A stretch of DNA of 6,404 nt from Verrucomicrobia bacterium TMED40 (GTDB taxonomy: Bacteria; Verrucomicrobiota; Verrucomicrobiia; Opitutales; Seribacteraceae), in NCBI GenBank assembly GCA_002167605.1, contig NHCT01000030.1:29967-36370 (forward strand), written 5' to 3'. Positions 1 through 6,404 of this stretch are shown in pieces; positions within the stretch are counted from its first letter, which is position 1; every line of letters begins with the position of its first letter. The notes under the pieces were generated by a model. That model saw nothing but the letters and a program-made list of their open reading frames with translations, made no database searches and was not told the DNA's origin. Made by a program: the position numbers and the translations under genes.

Positions 1-3000
1 AATGACGGAGGCAGTGTGTGGGCACCTTACACCGAAACCTTTAGGGCAGAGGACAACGTTGCCTACGATTCAGGCGAACTGGTCATTCATACAACCTTAG
101 CAACTTGGCAGCACAGCAGTGGGGATTCGCGAAATGGGCAAATCATCGAACGGCCATTCGCAGACCAATTTGGCAATGAAATTATTTACAGGATTTGCAG
201 GTTTGAATTTGACCGTCTTGAGTTAATCGGTGACTTAAAGGTCCAGGTTAAAGGGGGCAACGCCTTGGAGATCGTTACGACTTCTGGTGATATCATTGTT
301 TCATCGGATTTGGACCTTTCGGGCGGTATTCCAACTGGAGCAATTCCCGGTGTCGGAGGCCCGGGTGGATTCAGTGGTGGAGAAGTCGGCGGGCGTGGTA
401 TTGGACCGGGAGGTGGTCTGGGTGGAGTGGTTCCCGGAGGAGGAGGGTACGGAGGTGCCGGTTCTCACGCAACTTCAACGACCGGTCAGCCCTATGGTGA
501 TGGATCCCTAAGGCACCTGCTTGGTGGAAGTGGTGGTGGTGGCTTTACAGTCGATACTGCTGGAGGAGGAGGTGGTGGTGCCCTTCGATTGGAATCGGCC
601 GGTCTATTGAGGCTGAATTCCGCCATCCGCTCTCTAGGTGGAAGCGGTTCCGGTGGAGCCGCTGGCGGTTCAGGTGGTGCCGTTCACTTGATAGGTAAGA
701 GTCTTGAATTATCCACGAATTCCCAAATTGACACTAGTGGTGGATACAATGGGGGTGCTGGGGGACGGATTTTCTTGGAGGCAGAAACAGCAATCGCCAA
801 TTCCGGGTTTAACAATCTAATAAACCGGGGAGGTGATGGAGCTATTCCTGGTACCAGTGGTTCTCTTCGCTACCTAAGATCGACTACTTTGTCTGAACTA
901 AATTTTCAAACGGGAACACTCGTGATTGATACGGATACCGCGATGATCACTCACTCAAGTGGCAAAATTGCCTACGGTGAAATTTCCGATCATTTTTACA
1001 AGGATGATAATGGTGCATATTGGCCTTATTCGGTTTGTCGTTTCGCTTTTACCAACATTCGGTTGGGGGGAAATCTGGTTGTAGTCCTACAGGGTGGTAA
1101 TGCCCTGATGCTTGAAGCCTTATCCGGAGACTTGATTTTAGGGGCAAACCTTAGGGCCGACGGAGGTGCTTCCAATCTAGAAAATGGTGGGGTCCCTGTG
1201 CTTGGTGGTTTTGCTGGTAGCGATTCCGGAGAGCGTGCAGGAAATGGTCCGGGTGCCCCTTCATACACTGCGTCCGTGGGTCATGGAGCTGCTTACGGAA
1301 GTCATGGGTCGGGGGAATCCAAAAGCTATGGGGAGTCATCGCTCAGCTCTTTACTTGGAGGTAGTGCCGGTGGGTCATCAAGCACCGAGGGTTCCGGTTC
1401 TGGAGGTGGAGCGATTGCACTTAAGGCCTCTTCCGAGATCATTATTGAAGCCAATGTGTTGGTCAGTGTAAACGGTGGAGATGGTGCAGTTTCTTCAGCG
1501 GCAGGTACTGGTGGGGCAATCCGCCTGGAAGCCACTCGGATTTTCAACCACGGAAAACTGGAAGCCCGTGCTGGAAATGGAGCCAAGACTTCGGGTAATG
1601 ATCAGACCAGAGGATCCTCGGGCGGAAGAATCGCCTTCCTTGCAACAGGGCAAGTTAAAGTCGGTGCAACCGATGTGTCAGGCGAATGGCTTTCCAATGA
1701 AGGCACAGTCTTCGTAGGAGGCAACTACTTGGCCTCTGCATTGATCGCGGAAAATGCACAGGTTACTTTTGACACATCAACCGGTCATTTTTCTGTCGAG
1801 GGGGGAGCTCACGGCGTAGGAGTGTTTAATTCGATGTCCTACCTCGATGGGATGGGGCAGACTTGGGACTACCAAACTTGTTCGTTTACCTTTAGTGGAC
1901 TCTCCATAACGGGTGCCAGTACGATTATCCTTAAAGGAGATAAGCCTCTTATTCTTCGCACAGTTGCCGGAGGGGATTTGACGGTTGGAGCCGATATGAT
2001 TTTGGATGGTGGAGATGCTTCGACTGAAAATGGATATGGTGGGCGCCCAGTTCTTAACCCATGGCGTGGCAGAAGTTCCGAGAAAATAAAAGGATTTGGC
2101 CCCGGCGGTCCCTTAGCTTCTGGAAACTGGGGTGTTGGTGCCGGCTATAATTATGGGGATAATCAAATCACCCACTTGCTTCCAGGTAGCAGCGGTTCGA
2201 GTGGAAGATATTTCCAGGGGTCCGGTGCGGGAGGCGGTGCACTTTCGCTGGAGTCCGATGGTAATGTAACGATCTTGGACGGAGTTGTCTTGTCAGCCAA
2301 AGGAGGGTTCGGGCGAACCAATGGAGAGCAATGGGACCACGGAGGGGGTGGTTCCGGTGGTGCGATTCGCCTGATCGGGAAAAATGTTATTAATCGTGGT
2401 CTTATTCAAGCGGATGGGGGGAACCGTGGATCGGGCGGAGGTAGAGTGGTGCTTGCTTCAGGGGGTATGATTGAACATGGTGTAGTGTCGGTTGGTTCGG
2501 GTTCCTTTACCGAAATTAAACCCCCGGTTTTGCAAATGCCGCCAACCCTCTTTATTTCTTATCAAAAGCCCGTCTCGCTCGAAGTGAGGAAAACTGTTTC
2601 GACCCGCCCGCAAAACCTTCGCGCTTATTTCCCGATGGATGAGGGGCAGGGTTTGAGTTCCCGAGAGGAGATTGGCCGAGAGAATGTCAACCTAGTTGGT
2701 GGAGCCACTTGGGCTCAGGGGAAGATTGGGCAAGCGATTCGCTTTGACGGTTCCAGTGGATATTTGTTTACCGAGCTATATGCGAAAGATATGGGGACCG
2801 AAGGTAAGCGGTCTCGTACGATCAGTTTTTGGTGTTATGTTGAAGGTACGATTGGAAATGATCCTGGTTTTTATGGGTATGGAAGTTTTCAGAACACGGA
2901 CGGAGCGAACCAATATTGGGCAATCCGGAGAATCAACAATTCGAGCTATTCCCGTTTCCAAAGTGAGCACTGGGGATTCGGTCCTTACGCGAATCACGGT

Positions 3001-6000
3001 TCAGACCTTCAAAATCAATGGGTTCACCTTGCTCATTCTTATGATGGGTTGAATGTTTTAGCGTATCGAGATGGCTCACAGATTTTCAGCCAGGCGAGAG
3101 CTGAAATCGGGACCGGCAATCAGGAACCTTTGCAGATGGGGCGTTGGCGTAACAACACCAATGCGTACTTCCAGGGACTCCTTGATGATTTTAGGGTATA
3201 TGACGATGCTCTGACCGAAAGTGAGATTCAAACCATCGCCCTTGCCCAGGATACGGGTGAAGAAACCATTCGCATGCAATTCTCAATTTTAGCGACAGAG
3301 GAACCCACCTCTTTTGCGATTTCCGGCTTACCTGCCGGTCTTCATCTCGATGAGCAAAAGGGAGAAGTCTATGGCTTACCGCAGGAAGTGGGAGTTTTCG
3401 ATCTAAATATAACCGCAACGAACCAAGCTGGAGATACGAGAGGTTCCTTGACACTTACGGTGAACAAGACACCCCCTACCCTGACCTCCTCCGCCCCGAG
3501 GAACCTGAGCTCGACGACCGCTCAGTTTTCCGGACAACTTGTTTCCGATGGAGGTGAACCCGCTAGCTTGAAACTCTTTTGGGGTGATAATGACGGGGGA
3601 GTTAATCCCAATGTAGACCCTGCAGATGCTTCCCTGTGGGACAACCAAATCGATTTGAACGGAACTTTCCCATCCGGAGGATTTTCACTTTTCGTCGATA
3701 ATTTGGATAAAAACTCGTCCTACTATTACCGGTGGTTGGGTGGTAATTCGGTGAGTTCAGCAGTCTGGAGTGAACCCACCATGGACGGGCTTTCGCAATG
3801 GTGGAAATTCAATGAAAACTCAGGGTCTGTTGCTCGAAATGAAGTCGGGCAAAACGAAGGAACTTTAGTTGGCATGTCTGATTCTGACCGTCTATTTGGA
3901 TACCAGGGCAAGGCTTTGCGTTTTGAGGGTGATGGTGGCCATGTGGCGGTGAAAGGGTACAAAGGTATTCTTGGAGCACTACCAAGAACGACTGCGTTGT
4001 GGGTCAAGACCACTGATGTAAATGGAAGTTTGCTCAGTTGGGGAAATGATGCAAACGGTGAGAGGTGGGAATTACAGATTGAGAGAGGGAAACTTAAATT
4101 TAATGCTGGTGGGCGCTCGCTTTATGGTAAATCGGTATTAAGTGATAATCAGTGGAGGCATGTGGCGGTCTCCTTCCCTCAGGGTAGTTCTCTGTTGTCG
4201 GAGTGTATTCTGTATGTGGATGGAGAAGTTGATTCAAATGAATCCGGCCAATTTACAGCAACTCCAATGTTTATTAATCCCGATGTCTGGCTTGATGCAG
4301 AAGATGCTTCAAGCATGGACAAGGGGGCTTCAATTGGTAATATTGGGAGTCCTGTTTATGGAGATCCGGTTGGCTATTGGACCGACAAAAGCGGAAACGG
4401 CAATCACGCTATTCTTCAGGCAGGATCTGCAACATATGAGGGTACTCTGAACGGTTCTTTTTCAGGGATTAACACGAATGGGGACCGGTTTGAATTGTTA
4501 AACAGTGCTTTGGGTTTTGATGGGTTGAGTGCCTTAAGCGTGATATTTGTGGTCGACTGGCTTAATACCAACACTGGCGACAAAATGATATGGAAGGGAA
4601 ATGGGGGTTGGTGGAGTAATAACCCTACTTTTTGGATTGGTAAGTTTAATACGGGAGCAAATCAAGGGACTGGAGTATGGTACGCACAAGATGGGTCGAG
4701 TTATTTTAAATGCGACGGAGGTGCCTGGTCTGATGCAAGATCTGAGACAAGAATCATATCGGTTGTTTACGATGGGGATCTTGGTTCAAATCTGCTGTAC
4801 GGCAATGGTTATGAACTTCGCTCGACGAATGGGCTTTGGGCAAGTTTGCCGACTTCCCCATCGAGTAAACTTTCGATTGGAGGAGGGCATAGATTTGGTG
4901 ACATTATTTTTGCTAAAAGAGCACTTTCCGTGAATGACCGTCAACTTGTTGAAGGATACCTTGCAGGAAAATATGGACTCCAGGAAACATTGAACCCAGG
5001 CAACCCGTATGCCGAATCTTTGGGTTATGCCATTAATACAGGAAGTGGAGATGACCTAATGGTGGGTACCAACAGCCTTGGTGATCACTTTAATGGGGAA
5101 ATTGACGAGGTTCGAATTTATGATCGCGGTTTGTCCCCGATTGAGATTCAAAGCATTGCCTTGAACGGAACGATTCGTTTCACCACAGCAAGCGTTGCCC
5201 GCCCTCCGGAAGTGGAGGTCGTGCAATTAACCCCAGAGGCCAACGGAACGGTTCTTGTGACAGCTAAGTTGACCAATAAAGATGAGAATCTTCCAGTTAT
5301 CTCGATCTTTTACGGTCGAACCGATGGAGGCTTCAACTCTTCTTCCTGGGAATTTAACTCAACCTTGAATTCGGGTAATCCCGTACCTTTGGGGGAAGTG
5401 AACGGAACCATAAGTGGGCTAGTAGCGGGAGATAAGTATTATTTTCGAGCTTTTGCCCAGAGTGCAGATGGGTACGATTGGTCTAGTGGGGCACCCTCGG
5501 TGAACCAAGATCTTCTTGCCTATTGGAAAATGGATGAAGTGAATGGTTCCTTGCTTGACGATTCGGTTTATCCTTTTCGTCCTGCTACCCTAACCGGTCA
5601 GGACTCAGATAAAAATCGATCGTCCGGCAGAAATGGACTTGGGTTGAATCTTGATGGCTGGACGCAATCCATTGATTTGGATTTCAATAATACTGGATTT
5701 CTTAATAATTCCTTTAACGGGAGAACCTTATCTGTGTGGTTGAAACCCGATCGGGAATTTTATTCCGGCCCCGCCCTTGAGTCCCATGAATCGCTATTTG
5801 CTTATTTTCCAGCCAATGAAGGCATGGGAACCGTTTTGAGTGATTTGGGCCTCAGCAGTTTGGATTCATCCCTTGAAGGAGGTGCCGGTTGGGCAGCAGG
5901 AAGATTTTCACAAGCCATCAGTTTGGATGGAATCAATGACTATGTAGCCATCAAAACAGATGGGCTCCTAAATAATCTACACAAAAGATCGTACTCGATT

Positions 6001-6404
6001 AGTTTTTGGATGAAGCCTACTGATCCAAGCCCTGGGAAGTACACATCAGGTCAACTCAGAATCCGAGGTTATCAAGTATCCATGAGTGATTCTTATTTCA
6101 CTAATCTGCCATCTGTTTTCAATCTTCCCTCTTCCGGGAATGCTCTATTGACCGGAGGACCCAGCAATCGAGGTCTGGACTTTCAAAATGATGCTGACTT
6201 TACTTCTGCAGGAATTGGTGTAGGTAACAACAATTACTTGGCTTTGTTTAGCGGGTCTTTTAACGCGAAAACTGCTGGTAATTACAATTGGGAGATTCCT
6301 GGTAACGATGACAGAGGTGCATTTTGGATCGATTTAGATCGAAATGGTATATTCGAATTGGATGGTCAGCAAGGCGTTGAAAAAATACTAGACGCATCGG
6401 GGGG
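1..6404 (+). CDS. Giant modular LamG/Fn3/PA14 surface protein (internal fragment, both ends missing)
   Basis: Frame +1 reads through the whole window without a stop, giving 2134 codons; start and stop codons lie outside. The order of modules is: three glycine-rich repeats (residues 27-835), LamG-1 (873-1082), a He_PIG-type Ig-like module (1091-1155), an Fn3-like module (1160-1260), LamG-2 split by another concanavalin-like domain (1264-1722), a second Fn3-like module (1734-1836), half of LamG-3, half of LamG-4, and a PA14-like module. I counted only six cysteines (66, 346, 627, 945, 1402, 1571). The composition is rich in Gly, Asn, Asp, Ser and Thr, as in exported bacterial beta-rich proteins. 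No signal peptide, membrane segment or anchor can be seen because both termini are absent. No catalytic signature was recognised, so adhesion, glycan binding or a structural surface role is inferred. The domain style resembles giant proteins of Verrucomicrobiota and Planctomycetes. The reading frame is very secure; the precise function is not known. Confidence 0.95.
79..882 (+). repeat. Glycine-rich beta module, copy 1 (residues 27-294)
   Basis: This is the first of three homologous protein repeats. It opens with LVIHTT (27-32). A segment of 44 residues then leads to a conserved YxxCxFxF motif with Cys66, and a GNALEI / GDIIVSSDL stretch follows. Next is a long glycine-rich section containing YGDGSLRHLLGGS (165-177). 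Three strand-like rungs then follow, marked by GGGALRLES (191-199), GGSGGAVHLIGK (222-233) and GAGGRIFLEA (from 252). Alternating hydrophobic residues separated by Gly-Gly turns suggest a beta-solenoid or similar all-beta fold, which is an inference from pattern only. More copies may lie upstream, because the window opens in coding sequence with no sign of an N terminus. Confidence 0.8.
521..580 (+). repeat. Slippage-prone GGN codon tracts
   Basis: Within copy 1 of the glycine-rich module, glycine codons run together as near-perfect trinucleotide tracts: GGT repeats around 530-540 and GGA followed by GGT repeats around 561-579. They encode polyglycine turns at residues 175-181 and 188-193. 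Such short triplet tracts can expand or contract by whole codons without breaking the frame. Nothing shows that they actually vary. Confidence 0.55.
919..1725 (+). repeat. Glycine-rich beta module, copy 2 (residues 307-575)
   Basis: This copy aligns to copy 1 from LVIDTD (307-312), exactly 280 residues after LVIHTT. The conserved cysteine is Cys346 in a YSVCRFAF context, also 280 residues after Cys66. The same landmarks return in order: GGNALML and GDLIL, then YGESSLSSLLGGS (443-455), GGGAIALKA (468-476), TGGAIRLEA (503-511) and SGGRIAFLA (from 540). Both copies put 44 residues between the start of the LVI motif and the end of the CxFxF motif. DNA-level identity looks modest, so the duplication is old rather than recent. 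Confidence 0.8.
1762..2505 (+). repeat. Glycine-rich beta module, copy 3 (residues 588-835)
   Basis: This is the most diverged copy, but it is clearly related. It begins VTFDTS (588-593), 281 residues after copy 2, and carries Cys627 in YQTCSFTF, 281 residues after Cys346. Later landmarks are YGDNQITHLLPGS (718-730), GGGALSLES (744-752), GGSGGAIRLIGK and GGGRVVLA (from about 812). It ends with a polar VVSVGSGS stretch. A proline-containing linker (about 836-872) follows and leads into the first LamG domain, so this is the last copy in the array. Confidence 0.78.
2617..3246 (+). other. LamG/concanavalin A-like domain 1 (residues 873-1082)
   Basis: This is a complete LamG-like jellyroll of about 210 residues. 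The opening LRAYFPMDEGQG (873-884) matches the usual 'YFPLDEGSG' start. It is followed by VGGATWAQGKIGQAIRFDG, the typical second block. The strand TISFWCYVEG holds Cys945. The central QWVHLAHSYDG (1006-1016) and YRDG elements come next, and the domain closes with LLDDFRVYDDALTESEIQTIA (from 1060), the standard LamG ending. Members of this fold commonly bind glycans or proteins, often with calcium; the ligand here cannot be told from sequence. It serves as the uninterrupted reference for the broken LamG copies further along. Confidence 0.85.
3271..3465 (+). other. He_PIG-type putative Ig/cadherin-like module (residues 1091-1155)
   Basis: The segment follows the classic pattern of putative Ig domains: FSILATEEPTSFAISGLPAG (1094-1113), then GEVYGLP, and then a VGVFDLNITATNQAGD strand pair ending in LTLTVNK. 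The 'SGLPAGL ... G.P...G.F...ITATN.AG' signature is characteristic of the He_PIG family, which occurs as spacer-like beta-sandwich modules in bacterial surface proteins. The usual isoleucine-serine-glycine-threonine turn appears here as VYGLP, a mild variation. It probably acts as a rigid spacer between LamG-1 and the next module. Confidence 0.8.
3478..3780 (+). other. Fn3-like module a (residues 1160-1260)
   Basis: This is a beta-sandwich module of about 100 residues with the landmarks LKLFWGDNDGG (1190-1200), SLWDNQIDLNG (from 1211), FVDNLDKNSSYYYRWLGGN (from 1230) and a closing VWSEP. The 'GL..n..YYYR..a.N..G..WS' ending is typical of Fn3-like modules found next to LamG domains in Verrucomicrobiota-type giant proteins. 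A related copy (residues 1734-1836) follows LamG-2, so Fn3-like plus LamG appears to be a repeating pair. Exact family assignment is uncertain. Confidence 0.65.
3790..4263 (+). other. LamG domain 2, first part (residues 1264-1421)
   Basis: The domain opens with LSQWWKFNENSGS and GTLVGM, then YQGKALRFEGDGGHVAV. The strand TALWVKTTD and LLSWGNDANGERWEL follow, then NQWRHVAVSF (1383-1392) and ILYVDGEVD (1403-1411), which contains Cys1402 just before it. These are the standard LamG blocks up to the 'LYVDG' hairpin. A complete LamG would then give about 50 more residues ending in 'IDEVRIYDR'. Here the fold is interrupted after residue 1421, and those residues appear only at 1674-1722, after an unrelated insert. 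Confidence 0.82.
4264..5019 (+). other. Concanavalin-like 'WLDA..DKSGNGNHA' domain inserted in LamG-2 (residues 1422-1673)
   Basis: This self-contained domain of about 250 residues begins NPDVWLDAEDASS (1426-1438), followed by VGYWTDKSGNGNHAILQ (1457-1473). Its middle is rich in aromatic residues and contains Cys1571. It ends with FAKRALSVNDRQLVEGYLAG (1636-1655) and KYGL, then NPGNPYAES. The 'WLDAsD ... W.DKSGNGNHA ... VEGYLA.KYGL' pattern is a familiar lectin-like (concanavalin fold) module of Planctomycetes, Verrucomicrobiota and Bacteroidetes surface proteins, normally found as an independent domain. Here it sits between the two parts of a LamG fold, as a multiple of three bases with no frame change. 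Its ligand is unknown. Confidence 0.75.
5020..5166 (+). other. LamG domain 2, resumed C-terminal part (residues 1674-1722)
   Basis: The residues LGYAINTGSGDDLMVGTNS (1674-1692) and FNGEIDEVRIYDRGLSPIEI (1698-1717) are exactly the final LamG blocks missing from the segment that breaks at residue 1421. In an ordinary LamG, 'AINTGS.DDL.IG' follows directly on the 'LYVDG' hairpin. The joined segments 1264-1421 and 1674-1722 give about 207 residues, close to the length of LamG-1 (210). This supports one LamG fold split by an insert. Confidence 0.8.
5200..5508 (+). other. Fn3-like module b (residues 1734-1836)
   Basis: This module resembles the Fn3-like module at residues 1160-1260. It shares a tyrosine or tryptophan strand with DGG (IFYGRTDGG, 1769-1777, compared with LFWGDNDGG), a following SSWEFNSTLNSG, and the ending ISGLVAGDKYYFRAFAQSAD (1804-1823) with YDWSSG. 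A beta-sandwich spacer role is inferred. It links LamG-2 to LamG-3, repeating the Fn3-LamG order seen earlier. Confidence 0.65.
5512..5772 (+). other. LamG domain 3, N-terminal half only (residues 1838-1924)
   Basis: The opening LLAYWKMDEVNGSLLDDS (1838-1855) is a clear LamG start. ATLTGQD, GLGLNLDG and RTLSVWLKPDREFYSGP (1908-1924) follow. In LamG-1 the strand 'TISFW' is followed by the rest of the jellyroll, but here the sequence goes straight into a new LamG start (SLFAYFPANEG). The second half is not in the window. Either this copy is truncated or it is interrupted and resumes downstream. Confidence 0.75.
5791..6042 (+). other. LamG domain 4, N-terminal half only (residues 1931-2014)
   Basis: A fresh LamG start, SLFAYFPANEGMGT (1931-1944), closely resembles that of LamG-1 (LRAYFPMDEGQG). 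It continues with LEGGAGWAAGRFSQAISLDG (1958-1977), NDYVAIK and SYSISFWMKPTDPSPGKY (1997-2014). The fold stops at this strand, and a PA14-like module begins within a few residues. The missing half (the 'W.HVA.tyDG' and 'IDEVRIYDR' blocks) would have to lie beyond base 6404. Confidence 0.77.
6049..6404 (+). other. PA14-like module with DxDxNG loop (residues 2017 to window end, partial)
   Basis: The segment runs GQLRIRGYQVSMSDSYFTNL (2017-2036) and GLDFQNDADF. It then has YLALFSGSFNAKTAGNYNWE (2079-2098) and GNDDRGAFWIDLDRNGIFE (2101-2119). The block 'LF.G.F.a..aGnY.w......DD...fWiD' matches the core of PA14 beta-barrels, which bind carbohydrates in adhesins and glycosidases. The D2111-x-D2113-x-N2115-G spacing is that of a calcium-binding loop; metal binding is inferred. 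The module is cut by the window end. Confidence 0.65.

Noticed and set aside
1..80. Start of the gene or first module at the window edge
   Set aside because: There is no ATG, GTG or TTG with a ribosome binding site and no signal peptide-like stretch. The frame is open from the first base.
1026..1586. Open frames on the minus strand and in frames +2/+3 opposite the glycine-rich region
   Set aside because: They overlap a continuous frame +1 with clear domain homology, and their products are low-complexity Pro/Ser/Arg or Val/Leu sequences that mirror GGN codons. No ribosome binding site or recognisable domain supports them.
361..2450. Direct repeats resembling a CRISPR array or tandem DNA repeat
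   Set aside because: The repetition is at protein level with a period near 840 bases and only moderate DNA similarity. Short GGT/GGA repeats reflect glycine codons, and there are no regular spacers.
361..2450. Collagen-like or PE_PGRS-type protein
   Set aside because: Glycine is not in a strict G-X-Y triplet pattern. The glycine runs alternate with strand-like hydrophobic segments at conserved positions, which suits a beta-rich module better.
4142..4933. Frame +2 open stretches over LamG-2 and its insert as possible overlapping genes or a frameshift
   Set aside because: Frame +1 keeps recognisable domain motifs throughout this interval, and no domain continues into the +2 frame, so neither a frameshift nor an overlapping gene is needed.
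2617..5166. Catalytic glycoside hydrolase (for example GH16-like) hidden in the concanavalin-like domains
   Set aside because: I found no ExDxxE-type catalytic motif. The domains match non-catalytic LamG-like patterns.

Overview
The window lies wholly inside one very large protein-coding gene. Frame +1 is open from base 1 to base 6404 (2134 complete codons plus two bases) with no stop codon. Neither the true start nor the true stop is present. I see no other gene, RNA gene, promoter, terminator, mobile element or CRISPR array. Residue numbers below count from the first codon of the window.

The product looks like a modular, secreted or surface-exposed giant protein. Proteins that combine glycine-rich beta repeats, LamG/concanavalin-like lectin folds, putative Ig (He_PIG) and Fn3-like modules, and PA14-like modules are typical of the Planctomycetes-Verrucomicrobia-Chlamydiae group and its relatives, including Lentisphaerae. 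Base composition looks close to balanced. My best guess is a Verrucomicrobiota (possibly marine Opitutae-type) bacterium, but this rests on domain style alone.

Layout. Residues 27-835 hold three tandem glycine-rich modules with a period of about 275-281 residues, each with a single conserved cysteine. A short linker follows (about 836-872). Next come LamG-1 (873-1082), a He_PIG-type Ig-like module (1091-1155), an Fn3-like module (1160-1260) and LamG-2 (1264-1722). LamG-2 is split by a different concanavalin-like domain of about 250 residues (1422-1673). After this come a second Fn3-like module (1734-1836), the first half of LamG-3 (1838-1924), the first half of LamG-4 (1931-2014), and a PA14-like module with a DxDxNG calcium-type loop (2017 to the window end).

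The most notable feature is the nesting. LamG-2 is interrupted and then visibly resumes. LamG-3 and LamG-4 both break off at what appears to be the same loop, each followed at once by another domain. This suggests domains inserted inside domains, with the missing halves expected downstream. No catalytic motif was recognised. An adhesive, glycan-binding or structural role is the most reasonable inference.
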